NCBI RefSeq assembly: GCF_004745805.1
Contig: NZ_SRLQ01000017.1
Span: 124,001-188,000, forward strand
DNA: 64,000 nucleotides
Reading direction: 5' to 3'
DNA from: Mycolicibacterium sp. CH28
Lineage (GTDB): Bacteria > Actinomycetota > Actinomycetes > Mycobacteriales > Mycobacteriaceae
Shown here piece by piece: positions 7,379 through 17,342 of this stretch (positions within the stretch are counted from its first letter, which is position 1; each line of letters starts with the position of its first letter). The notes under the pieces are model-generated. The model made no database searches and was not told where the DNA came from. It saw only the letters and a list, made by a program, of their open reading frames with translations. A program made the position numbers and the translations under genes.

Positions 7379-9503
7379 CGCGGAATCGGACCGCGACCAC
7401 GCACACGTCGTCGGTGCGGGGCGGCGGCGCCAGGGTCTGCGTCAGCAGCCGGCAGGCGGCAGGCAGGGATTCCTCCCCGGTCCATTGTGCGATGAGGCCT
7501 TGCGCCCGCACCATTCCGGTTTCGATGTCCTGGCCGCGCCGTTCGATGAGGCCGTCGGTGTAGAAGACCAGGAGGTCGCCGTCGTCGATTCCCACCACGT
7601 CTTGCACGTAGGAGGCGTCGTCGACGGGGCCCAGCACCGGCCCGTGCGCGGCGGCAAGCCGGGTCACCGCACCGGTGGCGGCGCGCCGCAGGAAGGCCGG
7701 TGGATGCCCCGCCGAGGCGTAGGCCAGTGTCCCGGAAGCCGGATCCAGCACGGCCACCCCCATCGTCGCGAACTTCCCGTTGCTGGCGTAGCGGGTGAAC
7801 CTGTTCAACTCGACGAGCAGCTGGTCCGGCGGCAGGCCCTGCAGCGCCAACGCCCGCCCGGCGCTGCGCAGTTGCGCCATGTCCTCCACGGCCGGGAGAC
7901 CGTGCCCGACCACATCACCCACGGCGACATATATTCGGCCCTGCGGCAGTGCCAGGGCGTCGTACCAGTCACCGCCGAGCCCCTGCACGACGTCGGCGGG
8001 TTCATAGCTCACTCCGACGTCCACCCCGGCGATGGGCACCGGGCTGCTGGGCAGCACCGCCGCCTGCAGGACCGCCGCGCGGGCGTGTTCGTCGGCGTAC
8101 ACCCGCGCCCGCACCAGAGCGTGACCGATCATGGTGGCCACCGCCGAGGTGTAGGCGAGCTGCGCGGTATCCAGCGGCTGCGGTTCGCCCCACGCCAGCA
8201 CCAGCACCCCGATGGCTTTACCGCCGGCCGTCAGTGGCCAGCTGACCAATGACGCGCCGCCGCCTTCGGCCATCCATCGAGCGTGGTGGGGGTACCGCCG
8301 GCGGTACTCGGCGACCGCCCGAATCACCACCGGTCGGGCGGTGCGGACCGCCTCGGTGGCCGCGCTGGGTTCGCTCAACGGCACACCCCCGGCGAACCGG
8401 TCGAGGATCGCGTCGGAGTGGCCGCCCATCGCCACCCAGTCGAGTGCGGTGCCGTCGGCGTTGACCAGCCCGACGGTGAGGGCCTGCGCACCCGCGTCGT
8501 TGATGACCTGCCCTACGACAGCGTCACCGATCTGACCTTGGGTGAAGGCACCCGAGAGCAGTTGGCCGAGATTGGCCAACGTCTCGAGTCGGGCACGTTC
8601 TCGTTGTTCGGCCTTGCGTTGCCGGACGGCGGTGATTCGGCCGGCAGCCTCTTGCGCAGTCAGCAGCGCCACCAGCACCACGACGGCGATGAATGCCTGG
8701 GTGATGGCCAACCGCCCCGCCGGGGGCAACTTGAGATCTGCGAACGTTCCGTACCCGGCGCCGGTCATGAGGTTCGCGACGATGGCCAGCACCGTCCCGG
8801 CCAGCGAGGCTCCGATCACGTCGAGCCGCAATGCCGCCCAGGCCATCACCGGCAGCAGGAACAGTGCCGGAGGGATCCCGAGCCGGAACGCCAAGAGCGC
8901 GAGCGCCGCGGTGCCGACAAGCACCACTACGGTCTCCAGCGCGCGCTCGCGCAGAAAGCGGGATTGCAAGGGCCACAGCAGGATCGGCGCACCGGTCACC
9001 AAGACGCCGACCCCGTCGCCGGCCCACCAATGCAGCACGGCCGTCGGCCACGAGGTATTTGCGGCGACCGCGATGCCCCACCCGCCGATCAGCGCCCCGG
9101 CCAGCGGCCCCAGCACGCCGGCTCCGGCCACGAACTTGGCCAGGTCGGACCGTCTTCGCAGGTCAGGAGGACCGTTGCACCATGCTCGCACCAGCGAGGC
9201 CCCGACCAACGGTTCGACCGAGTTGGCGGCGGCGAATCCCGCGGCCATCGCTATGTTCGACCCGTACCGCAAGTCGACGGCGAACTCGGCCACCACGACC
9301 GCGGCCACGATCACCGGCCACAGCCGGCGCCGGGTGAGCAGCATGGCCGCCACCGTCATCCCGGCCGGCGGGAAGAACGCCGGGCCGATCCCCGCGCCGA
9401 AAACCCGCCACGACACCACAGCTCCGGCCAGGTAGGCCAGGGTCACCCAGCCGAACACACCGATCGCGGACCCGATTCGATCGCGCCGGCTGGATCCGCT
9501 CAC
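7335..9503 (-). CDS. MASE1 sensor - GAF - PP2C (SpoIIE-type) serine phosphatase
   Basis: 722 residues from a GTG start. Residues 1 to about 290 form a multi-helix MASE1-like membrane sensor (FFPPAGMTVAAMLL and later hydrophobic segments). A charged, probably coiled-coil linker (RQRKAEQRERARLE) leads into a GAF domain. The C-terminal third has SpoIIE/RsbU-type motifs: GGDWYDAL, VGDVVGHGLPA and VFYTDGLIERR, carrying the metal-binding aspartates. Such proteins dephosphorylate STAS anti-sigma-factor antagonists; a STAS protein is encoded at 60909, but a link is only a guess. The 3' end overlaps the convergent DUF6390-like gene by 44 bp. Confidence 0.9.
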   Translation of the reverse strand: MSGSSRRDRIGSAIGVFGWVTLAYLAGAVVSWRVFGAGIGPAFFPPAGMTVAAMLLTRRRLWPVIVAAVVVAEFAVDLRYGSNIAMAAGFAAANSVEPLVGASLVRAWCNGPPDLRRRSDLAKFVAGAGVLGPLAGALIGGWGIAVAANTSWPTAVLHWWAGDGVGVLVTGAPILLWPLQSRFLRERALETVVVLVGTAALALLAFRLGIPPALFLLPVMAWAALRLDVIGASLAGTVLAIVANLMTGAGYGTFADLKLPPAGRLAITQAFIAVVVLVALLTAQEAAGRITAVRQRKAEQRERARLETLANLGQLLSGAFTQGQIGDAVVGQVINDAGAQALTVGLVNADGTALDWVAMGGHSDAILDRFAGGVPLSEPSAATEAVRTARPVVIRAVAEYRRRYPHHARWMAEGGGASLVSWPLTAGGKAIGVLVLAWGEPQPLDTAQLAYTSAVATMIGHALVRARVYADEHARAAVLQAAVLPSSPVPIAGVDVGVSYEPADVVQGLGGDWYDALALPQGRIYVAVGDVVGHGLPAVEDMAQLRSAGRALALQGLPPDQLLVELNRFTRYASNGKFATMGVAVLDPASGTLAYASAGHPPAFLRRAATGAVTRLAAAHGPVLGPVDDASYVQDVVGIDDGDLLVFYTDGLIERRGQDIETGMVRAQGLIAQWTGEESLPAACRLLTQTLAPPPRTDDVCVVAVRFRAIGAPRSPNPASAP

Positions 9504-9650
9504 GCGGGGCCACCAGAGAGACCGCGGAGCAACCGCCTCAGGCGCACGTCATGAGGGTAGCCATGGTTGGGCAAAATTCCGAGTCGGACGCCCGGCCCGA
9601 CCCGCCCTCACCTGCGGAATCTGCCAAAGGCGATTGCGTTGCCCTATCTC

Positions 9651-10319
9651 TCACGTGCCGGCCGAGACGGTGAAAGCGGCCTCCACCTCGGCCCTGATCT
9701 CCACATCTTCTGGACGCAGAGCGAACTCCGGAGCTCCGCCGCCCGCCGCCACGCCCTGGGAGGCCAGCGCCGCCCGAGCGACGGGCGCCACTGCTGCCAT
9801 GCCGGGATCGCTGATGCTGCGGACCGCGACAGTGCCGAGCTCGAGTGCGTCGGCGTAGTCCTGGGCGCGCCGCTGGGCGTCCCGGACCGCCTTCTGCCTG
9901 GTCTCGCGTTCAATCTTGAGCCTGGTGGCCCCGGTCAGGTCCCACTCGACGGCGCCGATACTCAGCCCCTCGACACCGGCGCTGCCCGAGACCCACCGGG
10001 CCAGCTCGTCGAAGTCCCGAAACGTGGCCGCGATCGTGACCGCGGCGGAGTGCACCAGCGGCAGTTGCTTGCCCTCGGTATTCCAGGGCCGCCGCGAGCC
10101 CATTCGCACCTGGTCGATCGAGTACCACGTCACCGGCCCGCGCTTCTTGTGGTGCAACGTCTCGATCGAGGCCGTGACATCGGCCAGTGCAGCGCTCACC
10201 GCGCGGAACACCGGCTCGGGCTGTGGCCCCTCCAGCGCCAGTGCAGCGTGGACGGTCCCCCGTTCGGGCCGCACCGTCGCGGTGTGCGCGCCGCGCACGC
10301 GGATGTCGATCGCAGTCAT
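9651..10319 (-). CDS. SIMPL (DUF541) domain protein
   Basis: 222 residues, ATG start, no clear signal peptide (MTAIDIRVRGAHTATVRPER). The layout matches the SIMPL/DUF541 fold: an N-terminal beta strand region, a central helix with ERETRQKAVRDAQRRAQDYA, and C-terminal strands ending VEIRAEVEAAFTV. The family is of uncertain function and often periplasmic in Gram-negatives; this copy looks cytoplasmic. It lies 147 bp upstream of the phosphatase gene on the same strand and is divergent from the next gene. Confidence 0.82.
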   Translation of the reverse strand: MTAIDIRVRGAHTATVRPERGTVHAALALEGPQPEPVFRAVSAALADVTASIETLHHKKRGPVTWYSIDQVRMGSRRPWNTEGKQLPLVHSAAVTIAATFRDFDELARWVSGSAGVEGLSIGAVEWDLTGATRLKIERETRQKAVRDAQRRAQDYADALELGTVAVRSISDPGMAAVAPVARAALASQGVAAGGGAPEFALRPEDVEIRAEVEAAFTVSAGT

Positions 10320-10535
10320 ATCGCCACACTAGGGACGCCGGGCGACACCGTCCGGCGGATGGTGCGGGTCCGTCGGTGTGCTCAGCAAGCGCGGTCGCGC
10401 CGGCGTCGGCTGAAGATGTCGCCGTAGCGACGCTGCACCGGTAGGCCGTCGATAGCGCGGGTCGAACTGGTCGGCCGCAGCATGCCCGACGCACGACGAT
10501 GTAGACACGATTGATGATCTGTTCACGACGGTGTT

Positions 10536-11018
10536 TTGGCGCACGTCACTACGCTGGAGCCGACGAGAACGCGAGGTGGACCCATTTCTTTCGACGACAC
10601 AACCCGCGTGCTGCCCGCCGTCGACCTCGACGAGCCGGGCAACCGGGCACCCGACCGAACTCCGCGGCAGCGCTGGACGACCGCCCTGCTGGGCTTGCTG
10701 GCCGTGCTGGTCGTGGTCATCCTGGTGATCGCCGTGATCACCGTTGCCGACGATTCCTCGAAGCCGACCGAGCAGGCTCCCGCCCTGACACCCATCGCGA
10801 CGACCACCACGGCCACGGCGGCTCCGCCGTCGCCGTCGCCGTCGGTTGTTTCCTCACCGGCCCCGTCGACCGCGCCTTCGACGTCGTTCAGCGTGACGGC
10901 CACCGCCTCCACGATGGTGATCGCACCGCCGGTGATTCCCCCGGCGGAGCCGAACACCGAACCCGATCTGCGCAGCCGGCTCCACGAGCTGTTCCCACAG
11001 CTGTTCCCCAATCCCTGA
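10536..11018 (+). CDS. Single-pass membrane protein with Pro/Ser/Thr-rich extracellular tail
   Basis: 160 residues from a TTG start (no ATG or GTG is available nearby). Residues about 47-70 (LLGLLAVLVVVILVIAVITV) form one membrane helix after a charged cytoplasmic N-terminus. The outside part is low-complexity, rich in Thr, Ala, Pro and Ser, ending with a short amphipathic segment RSRLHELFPQLFP. It is similar in design to many mycobacterial anchored cell-wall proteins. No enzymatic domain. The start codon is the least certain part. Confidence 0.65.
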   Translation: MAHVTTLEPTRTRGGPISFDDTTRVLPAVDLDEPGNRAPDRTPRQRWTTALLGLLAVLVVVILVIAVITVADDSSKPTEQAPALTPIATTTTATAAPPSPSPSVVSSPAPSTAPSTSFSVTATASTMVIAPPVIPPAEPNTEPDLRSRLHELFPQLFPNP

Positions 11019-11066
11019 CCCGGCGGCCAACACCTGCGCTCAGCGCTTGCGCGCGACGCGGGTGAC

Positions 11067-13229
11067 TTACTTGATCAGCGGGTCGCGGGGCATACCGAGG
11101 ATCCGCTCGGCGATCTGATTGCGGGTGACCTCCGAGGTGCCGCCCGCGATGGCCATGCCGCGCGCCCCCATCGCCGCGCGGGCCGCCAGCTCGCCTTCGC
11201 CGCCCTCCAGCGCCAGCTCGGGACCGACCAGCGCCGCAGCGATCGCCCCCTGCTCCTGGAAGTGTTCGGCCAGTTTCAGTTTGGTGATATTGCCTTCCGG
11301 GCCGGGGCCGGCGCCCTCGATGCTGCGCACCACCCGGCGCAGGTTCAGCAGGCGCAGCGCATGGTCCTCGGCCAGGAACCGGCCGACCCGCAGCTTCGCA
11401 CCGACCACCCGGTCACCGTTGCGGTTGGTCAGGTCGACCAGCCAGGCCGACGCGGGCGCGATGCCACCTGCACCTCCGCCGATGCTGACCCGCTCGTTGC
11501 CGAGCGTGGCACGCGCGACCGTCCAGCCGGCGTTCGGCTCCCCAACCACGTCCTCGTCGGGAACGAAGACATCATTGAAGAAGACTTCGTTGAACTCCGA
11601 GCCGCCGGTGATCTGTCGCAGCGGGCGCACCTCGACCCCGGGCGCCTCCATGTCGAGGATCACCATCGTGATACCCGCGTGCTTGGGCACGTCGAAATCG
11701 GTACGCACGGTGGCCAGCCCGCGCTTGCAGTAGTGCGCACCACTGGTCCAGACCTTCTGTCCGGTGATCTTCCAGCCGCCGTCGACCCGGGTGGCGCGGG
11801 TCTTGACCGCGGCGGCGTCCGAACCGGCCGACGGCTCGGAGAACAGCTGGCACCAGATCTCGTCCTTGCGCAGCGCCTTCTCCACGAATCGTTCGATCTG
11901 CGAGGCAGTTCCGTGCTGGATCAGGGTGAGGATCACCCAGCCGGTGATGCCGTAATCAGGCTTCGCGACCCCGGCTGCGGCGAACTCCTCCTCGGTCAGC
12001 AGCTGCTCGACGGCGCCGGCCGCGCGTCCCCACGGCTTGGGCCAGTGCGGCATCACGTATCCGGTGGCGATCAGCTCGTCGAGTTGCGCCCTCTCGTCGA
12101 GTCCGGCGATCGCGACCGCGTCCGCGCGGATCTGGGTGCGCAGCTCCTCGGCCCCGGCGGGCAGGTCGAGGCTGTTGGCCCGGCTCACCCCCGCCGCGGT
12201 CAGGTCGAACACATCGGCGGCCGGGCCGTCCCCACCGAGCAGGGCCTGCACGGTCAGCGCCCGCCGCAGGTGCAGATGCGCGTCGTGTTCCCAGGTGAAC
12301 CCGATGCCGCCGTGCACCTGAATGTTCAGCTCCGCGTTGCGGACGTAGGTTCCGAAGGCCAATGTGGCTGCGGCGGCGGCGATCAGCTCGAACTGCCGGC
12401 CGGCCTCGCCGGCCGCCCTGGCCGCGTCCCAGACGGTGGCGACCGCCGACTCCGCGGCGACGAGCATGTTGGCACAGTGGTGCTTGACGGCCTGGAACGT
12501 CGCGATGGTGCGGCCGAATTGCTCACGCACCTTGGCGTATTCGACTGCGGTGTCCACGCAGTCCGATGCCCCGCCGACAGCCTCGGCCGCGAACAACGTG
12601 CGCGCGTGGGCGAGCGCCGCCGAACGCGCGCCGGCCAGAATGCCGCCGGCCACCGGCACGTCGCGCAGCACCACCCGCCCGGAGCGCCGGGTGCGGTCGA
12701 GGTTTCCCGGCACGTCGACCGAAACCCCATCCGCGGTGCGCTCCACCAGCAGGACATCGTCCCCGGCAACCAGCAGCAGCAGATCGGCCAGCCCGGCCCC
12801 GAGCACCACGCCCGCATCGCCGGAGGCCGTGCCGTCGGTGACGGTGACGGCACCACCGAATCCGATGCCCGCGGTCACCGACCCGTCGACCAGGCCGGGC
12901 AGCAGACGGGCCTTCTGCTCGTCGCCGCCCACCGCCGATATGACGGCCGAGGCCACCACGGTCGGCACGAATGGTCCGGGCGCCACCGCACGGCCGAGTT
13001 CGTCGATGACGACAACCAGCTCCGGCAGGCCGAACCCCGAGCCGCCGTACTGCTCGTCGACGTGCAGCCCGAGCCAACCCAGTTCGGCCAGCTCCGGCCA
13101 GAACGCGGGCCGGGCCTCGTCGGTGGCGTCGAGCAGTTCGCGGGCGGCCCAGCGGGCCTTCTGCGCGGTCAGGAACGAACGCGCCACCTCGGCGAGTTCA
13201 CGGTGGTCGTCGGTCAGTGCGATACCCAT
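11067..13229 (-). CDS. fadE22: FadE22-like double acyl-CoA dehydrogenase
   Basis: 720 residues, twice the usual length: two acyl-CoA dehydrogenase units in one chain. The N-terminal unit (residues 1 to about 350) has the HVDEQYGGSGFG helix region and QVHGGIGFTWEHD near its end. The C-terminal unit begins near residue 370 and contains QLFSEPSAGSDAA, the flavin/substrate loop, and ends GTSEVTRNQIAERILG. FadE22 of M. tuberculosis (Rv3061c) is the same length, and here as there the gene lies close to ligB and cstA, which supports the name. Role: first step of beta-oxidation of an unknown acyl-CoA. Confidence 0.85.
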   Translation of the reverse strand: MGIALTDDHRELAEVARSFLTAQKARWAARELLDATDEARPAFWPELAELGWLGLHVDEQYGGSGFGLPELVVVIDELGRAVAPGPFVPTVVASAVISAVGGDEQKARLLPGLVDGSVTAGIGFGGAVTVTDGTASGDAGVVLGAGLADLLLLVAGDDVLLVERTADGVSVDVPGNLDRTRRSGRVVLRDVPVAGGILAGARSAALAHARTLFAAEAVGGASDCVDTAVEYAKVREQFGRTIATFQAVKHHCANMLVAAESAVATVWDAARAAGEAGRQFELIAAAAATLAFGTYVRNAELNIQVHGGIGFTWEHDAHLHLRRALTVQALLGGDGPAADVFDLTAAGVSRANSLDLPAGAEELRTQIRADAVAIAGLDERAQLDELIATGYVMPHWPKPWGRAAGAVEQLLTEEEFAAAGVAKPDYGITGWVILTLIQHGTASQIERFVEKALRKDEIWCQLFSEPSAGSDAAAVKTRATRVDGGWKITGQKVWTSGAHYCKRGLATVRTDFDVPKHAGITMVILDMEAPGVEVRPLRQITGGSEFNEVFFNDVFVPDEDVVGEPNAGWTVARATLGNERVSIGGGAGGIAPASAWLVDLTNRNGDRVVGAKLRVGRFLAEDHALRLLNLRRVVRSIEGAGPGPEGNITKLKLAEHFQEQGAIAAALVGPELALEGGEGELAARAAMGARGMAIAGGTSEVTRNQIAERILGMPRDPLIK

Positions 13230-13303
13230 CGGGTCCTCCTCGAGGCGGCGGTGCCTTGCCTACTGCCTTACCACAGCCGCCGACGACGGGGCTCTACGCG
13301 ATC

Positions 13304-14062
13304 TCACCGGGGCGCGAAACGCTGCCCGGCGTCCAGCCGGATGCACTGGCCGTTGAGCATCGGGTTGTCGACGATGGCGGCGACCAGTTTGGCGAACTCC
13401 TCGGGCCGGCCCAGCCGCTTGGGGAAGGCCGCATCCTTGGTCAGCGCCGCGGCGAACTCGTCGGGAATGCCCTTGGTCAGGCCGGTGGCGAACAGGCTCG
13501 GGGCGATGGCCAGCGCCCGGATGCCCAGCGAACCGAGGTCGCGGGCCATGGTCAGGCACATCCCGGCGATCCCCGCCTTGGCGGCGGTGTAGGCGATCTG
13601 GCCGATCTGACCCTCGAACGCGGCGATCGAGGCGGTGTTGATGATGACGCCGCGCTCCTCGTCCTCGGGCTCGTTGGTGGCCATGTGCGCGGCGGCGAGC
13701 CGGCTGATGTTGAAGCTGGCCACCAGGTTCAGGTCGATGGTGTTGCGGAAGGTCTCCAGGCTGTGCGGTCCGTTCTTGCCGAGGGTCTTCTCGGCGCCGC
13801 CGCCGCCCGCGGTGGTCAGCACGACGTGCAGTCCGCCCAGCGCGTCGACCGCCGCCTGCAGCGCCTTCTCGGTGCCCGCGAAGTCGGTGACGTCGACTCC
13901 GAAGAACGAGCCGCCGAGGCCGGCCGCGACCTCCGGGCCGTCACTCTCCTCGCGGTCGAGGATCGCCACCGCTGCCCCGCGGGAGGACAGCAGCTCGGCG
14001 CTGGCCCGTCCGAAGCCCGACGCGCCGCCCACGACGATCACCTTCTTGCCCGAGATCTCCAT
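13304..14062 (-). CDS. SDR family 3-hydroxyacyl-CoA dehydrogenase-like (HSD17B10 type)
   Basis: 252 residues from the ATG at 14062, chosen because AGGAGA lies just upstream; the frame is open further but adds only a low-quality extension. The Rossmann motif GGASGFGRA is near residue 11, the catalytic Ser is in NTASIAAF, and YTAAK supplies Tyr and Lys. The usual NNAG is TTAG here. The GQIGQIAYTAAKAGI segment is typical of type 10 hydroxyacyl-CoA dehydrogenases. It follows fadE22 in orientation and probably acts in the same fatty acid oxidation route. Confidence 0.85.
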   Translation of the reverse strand: MEISGKKVIVVGGASGFGRASAELLSSRGAAVAILDREESDGPEVAAGLGGSFFGVDVTDFAGTEKALQAAVDALGGLHVVLTTAGGGGAEKTLGKNGPHSLETFRNTIDLNLVASFNISRLAAAHMATNEPEDEERGVIINTASIAAFEGQIGQIAYTAAKAGIAGMCLTMARDLGSLGIRALAIAPSLFATGLTKGIPDEFAAALTKDAAFPKRLGRPEEFAKLVAAIVDNPMLNGQCIRLDAGQRFAPR

Positions 14063-14226
14063 CGAATTCTCCTGTCGTCGACGCCGCCCGATCCACGGCG
14101 CGTGCGGCGCAGGTGTGCGGCATTGCCATTCGTGGGACACCCCGTTGGCGCCCAAGCGGTACGGACGTTACCGCTCGTCATCAGTCGGTAATCCACGTAA
14201 GTCTCAGTGGCCGGTAGGTTGGCCAC

Positions 14227-15768
14227 ATGGCCCAGACCTCGGTTGGCTTGCGGATGGGTGCCGGCGTGGCGGCTGCCGCGGTAGCCGTGGGCGTGGCCGG
14301 TCTGGTTGCGGTGTTCTTCCCGCCGGTTGCCGATGCGCGCACGGCCGTGGGCACCGCGGTCATCAACCTCACGCCGGGCCCGGTCAAAGAGTGGGCGATC
14401 CAGACGTTCGGCACCGCCGACAAGCTGTTCCTGACGGTGGCGGTCCTCGCCGTTACCGCGGTGCTTGCCGCCGTCGCAGCGATCTGGGAACGCACCCGGG
14501 TGCCGGTGGGCACGCTGGCGATCCTGGCCGGCGCGGTGGCCGGAAGCGCGGCCGTCCTGGCCCGCCCGGGGGCCAACCCGGCCGACATCATCCCGACGCT
14601 CGTCGGCGCGGCCTGCGGTATCGCGGTGCTGCGCCTGCTGACCTCCGGCCGCATCGCCGAGGGCCGGGCCACCGCGGCCACCGAGGCCGCCGGGGTCGAT
14701 CCCGGCCGGCGGCTATCCCTGGTGACCTTCGGGTTCGCCGGGCTCGGCCTGCTCAGCGGCGTCGCGGGGGTCGTGATCACCCGCAAGCTGCACTCGGTGT
14801 CCGGCGACCGGGAGGACTTCGCGCTGCCGTCCGTGCCGTCACCGGCGCCGCCGGTACCCGCCGATGTCGCACCCGCCGGTGTCGAGTTGCCGAGCTTCAT
14901 CACCAACAATGCCGACTTCTACCGGATCGACACCGCCCTGAGCGTGCCGCAGCTGTCGCGCGCCGACTGGCGGCTGCGCATCCACGGCATGGTCGACCGC
15001 GAGATCACCTACACCTTCGAGGATCTGAAGAAGTTCGAGCCGATCGAGCTGGTCGTGACCCTGACCTGCGTGTCCAACCCGGTCGGCGGCGACCTGATCT
15101 CGAATGCCACCTGGACCGGATACCGCATCAAGGACCTGTTGCGCGACAGCGGAATCCACCCGGATGCCGACATGGTGCTCTCGACATCGACCGATGGATT
15201 CACCGCGGGCACCCCGGTGGAAGCGCTGACCGACGGACGCGACGCCATGCTGGCGGTCGGGATGAACGGCGTCCCGCTGCCCGTCGAACACGGGTATCCC
15301 GCCCGGCTGGTGGTGCCCGGGTTGTACGGCTACGTGTCGGCCACCAAGTGGGTGGTCGATCTGGAGCTGACGCGATTCGACCGGGCCCAGGCGTACTGGA
15401 CGAAACTCGGCTGGTCCGAGCGCGGCCCGATCAAGACCGAGTCGCGCATCGACGTGCCGCGCGACGGCCAGACGGTCGCCAAGGGCCCGGTCACCTTCGG
15501 TGGGGTGGCCTGGGCCCAGAATCGCGGCGTGAAGTCCGTCGAGGTGCGCATCGACGACGGGCCCTGGCAGCAGGCCCGGCTCGGCGCCGCCTACTCCAAC
15601 GACGCCTGGCGGTTGTGGAGCTTCCCGTGGAACGCCACCCAGAGCGGCACCCACGCCATCACGGTGCGCGCCACCGACAACACCGGCGCGGTGCAGACCG
15701 AGGACCAGGCCCTCCCGGTTCCCGACGGCGCGACCGGCTGGCATTCGGTGTCCTTCGGGGTCACCTGA
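14227..15768 (+). CDS. Membrane-anchored sulfite oxidase/YedY-like molybdopterin oxidoreductase
   Basis: 513 residues. About four or five hydrophobic helices occupy residues 1-190, the first starting VAAAAVAVGVAGLVAVFF. The oxidoreductase molybdopterin domain follows from about residue 215; Cys281 in LTCVSNPVGG is the expected molybdenum ligand. A C-terminal immunoglobulin-like Mo-cofactor dimerisation domain (residues about 410-500) ends the protein. The catalytic part is predicted outside the membrane. Substrate unknown. Divergent from the SDR gene. Confidence 0.9.
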   Translation: MAQTSVGLRMGAGVAAAAVAVGVAGLVAVFFPPVADARTAVGTAVINLTPGPVKEWAIQTFGTADKLFLTVAVLAVTAVLAAVAAIWERTRVPVGTLAILAGAVAGSAAVLARPGANPADIIPTLVGAACGIAVLRLLTSGRIAEGRATAATEAAGVDPGRRLSLVTFGFAGLGLLSGVAGVVITRKLHSVSGDREDFALPSVPSPAPPVPADVAPAGVELPSFITNNADFYRIDTALSVPQLSRADWRLRIHGMVDREITYTFEDLKKFEPIELVVTLTCVSNPVGGDLISNATWTGYRIKDLLRDSGIHPDADMVLSTSTDGFTAGTPVEALTDGRDAMLAVGMNGVPLPVEHGYPARLVVPGLYGYVSATKWVVDLELTRFDRAQAYWTKLGWSERGPIKTESRIDVPRDGQTVAKGPVTFGGVAWAQNRGVKSVEVRIDDGPWQQARLGAAYSNDAWRLWSFPWNATQSGTHAITVRATDNTGAVQTEDQALPVPDGATGWHSVSFGVT

Positions 15769-15803
15769 CGGTTCGTGTCGGGGGGCCGTGCCAACCTGGA
15801 GCC

Positions 15804-17342
15804 ATGTTGCTGCTCGGCGATGTCGCCGCCGCCTCCCTCGACGTCACGGCGACGTCGTCACGGCTGGCCAAGGTGGGACGCATCGCCGACCTGCTCGCCT
15901 CGGCCGGCGACCCGGCCGTGGTGCGGATCGTGGTGTCCTGGCTGTCCGGGGAGCTCCCGCAACGTCAGATCGGGGTCGGCTGGGCGGCGTTGCGTACCCT
16001 GCCCGATCCGGCCGCCCAGCCGTCGTTGACCGTGCCGGAGGTCGACGCCACCTTCACCGACATCGGGGCCGTCGCAGGCAAGGGGTCGCAGACCCGGCGC
16101 GCCGCCCTGATCGCGGGCCTGTTCGCCGCGGCCACCCAATCCGAGCAGCTGTTCCTACGCCGGTTGCTCGGCGGTGAGCTGCGCCAGGGCGCGTTGGCCG
16201 GGGTGATGGCCGACGCGGTCGCCGCGGCGGCCGGCCTGCCCGCCGCCGTGGTCCGCCGTGCCGCCATGCTCGGCGGTGATTTGCCTGCCGTCGCCGCCGC
16301 GGCACTGACCGGCGGCGCGGGTGCGCTCGGCGAGTTCACGCCGCGCGTCGGCAGACCGGTCGGTCCGATGCTCGCCCAAACCGCGACCGGGGTGGCCGAC
16401 GCCCTCGAACGGCTCGGCGGTGACGCAATTTTCGAGGCCAAGCTCGACGGGGCCCGGGTGCAGATCCACCGCAGCGGTGACGCCGTCACGGTCTACACCC
16501 GCAGCCTGGAGGATGTCACCGCCCGGTTGCCCGAGGTGGTCGAGGCCGCCCTGGCCCTGCCGGTCACCGATCTCATCGCCGACGGTGAGGCGATCGCCCT
16601 GCGGACCGACCGGCGACCGCACCGATTCCAGGTCACCGCGTCGCGGTTCGGCAGGAGCGTCGACGTGGCCACGGCTCGGGCGGAGCAACCACTTTCGGTG
16701 TTTTTCTTCGACATCTTGCATCTCGACGGCGTCGACCTGCTGGACGAGCCGACCCACGCGCGGGTTTCCGCGCTCGACACGATCGTGCCGGAGCAGCACC
16801 GCGTGGACCGCATCGTCACCGCTGACGCCGTTGCGGCGCAGCGCTTTCTGGAGGCCACCCTGGCCGCCGGCCATGAAGGGGTGCTGGCCAAGTCGCCGGC
16901 CTCACCCTACGAGGCGGGCCGACGGGGCTCGGGCTGGCTGAAGGTCAAACCCGTGCACACCCTGGATCTGGTGGTACTGGCCGTGGAGTGGGGTTCGGGG
17001 CGGCGCACCGGCAAACTGTCCAACATCCACCTCGGTGCCCGGGACCCGCGGACCGGCGGCTTCGTGATGCTGGGCAAGACGTTCAAGGGCATGACCGACG
17101 CGATGCTGGAGTGGCAGACGGCGCGGTTCACCGAACTGGCGACGGGTCCGCTGGACCAGTACGTCGTCCCGCTCCAGCCCGAACAGGTCGTCGAGATCGC
17201 CTTCGACGGAGTGCAGGCTTCAAGCCGTTACCCCGGTGGCATGGCGTTGCGTTTCGCCCGCGTGCTGCGCTACCGCGACGACAAGGGCCCGGCGGAGGCC
17301 GACACGATAGACACGGTGCGGGCGCTCTACGAGCGTGACTAG
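15804..17342 (+). CDS. ligB: ATP-dependent DNA ligase LigB
   Basis: 512 residues from the ATG at 15804. The adenylation motif EAKLDGARVQ places the nucleotide-accepting lysine at Lys213. Other ligase motifs are visible: YTRSLEDVT, DGEAI, FDILHLDG, EGVLAKSP and GWLKVKP. The N-terminal 200 residues form the alpha-helical DNA-binding domain and the last 110 the OB fold. This domain order and length match mycobacterial LigB (Rv3062), a non-essential ligase that supplements the NAD-dependent LigA. It overlaps the convergent gene by 4 bp. Confidence 0.95.
   Translation: MLLLGDVAAASLDVTATSSRLAKVGRIADLLASAGDPAVVRIVVSWLSGELPQRQIGVGWAALRTLPDPAAQPSLTVPEVDATFTDIGAVAGKGSQTRRAALIAGLFAAATQSEQLFLRRLLGGELRQGALAGVMADAVAAAAGLPAAVVRRAAMLGGDLPAVAAAALTGGAGALGEFTPRVGRPVGPMLAQTATGVADALERLGGDAIFEAKLDGARVQIHRSGDAVTVYTRSLEDVTARLPEVVEAALALPVTDLIADGEAIALRTDRRPHRFQVTASRFGRSVDVATARAEQPLSVFFFDILHLDGVDLLDEPTHARVSALDTIVPEQHRVDRIVTADAVAAQRFLEATLAAGHEGVLAKSPASPYEAGRRGSGWLKVKPVHTLDLVVLAVEWGSGRRTGKLSNIHLGARDPRTGGFVMLGKTFKGMTDAMLEWQTARFTELATGPLDQYVVPLQPEQVVEIAFDGVQASSRYPGGMALRFARVLRYRDDKGPAEADTIDTVRALYERD

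Noticed and set aside
8283..9554. 423-codon plus-strand open frame opposite the MASE1 phosphatase
   Set aside because: Composition typical of an antisense shadow; the phosphatase reading shows membrane helices and PP2C motifs.
11262..13592. 776-codon plus-strand open frame opposite fadE22
   Set aside because: Low-complexity, Arg/Gly-rich translation and no motif; the minus strand carries clear acyl-CoA dehydrogenase motifs.
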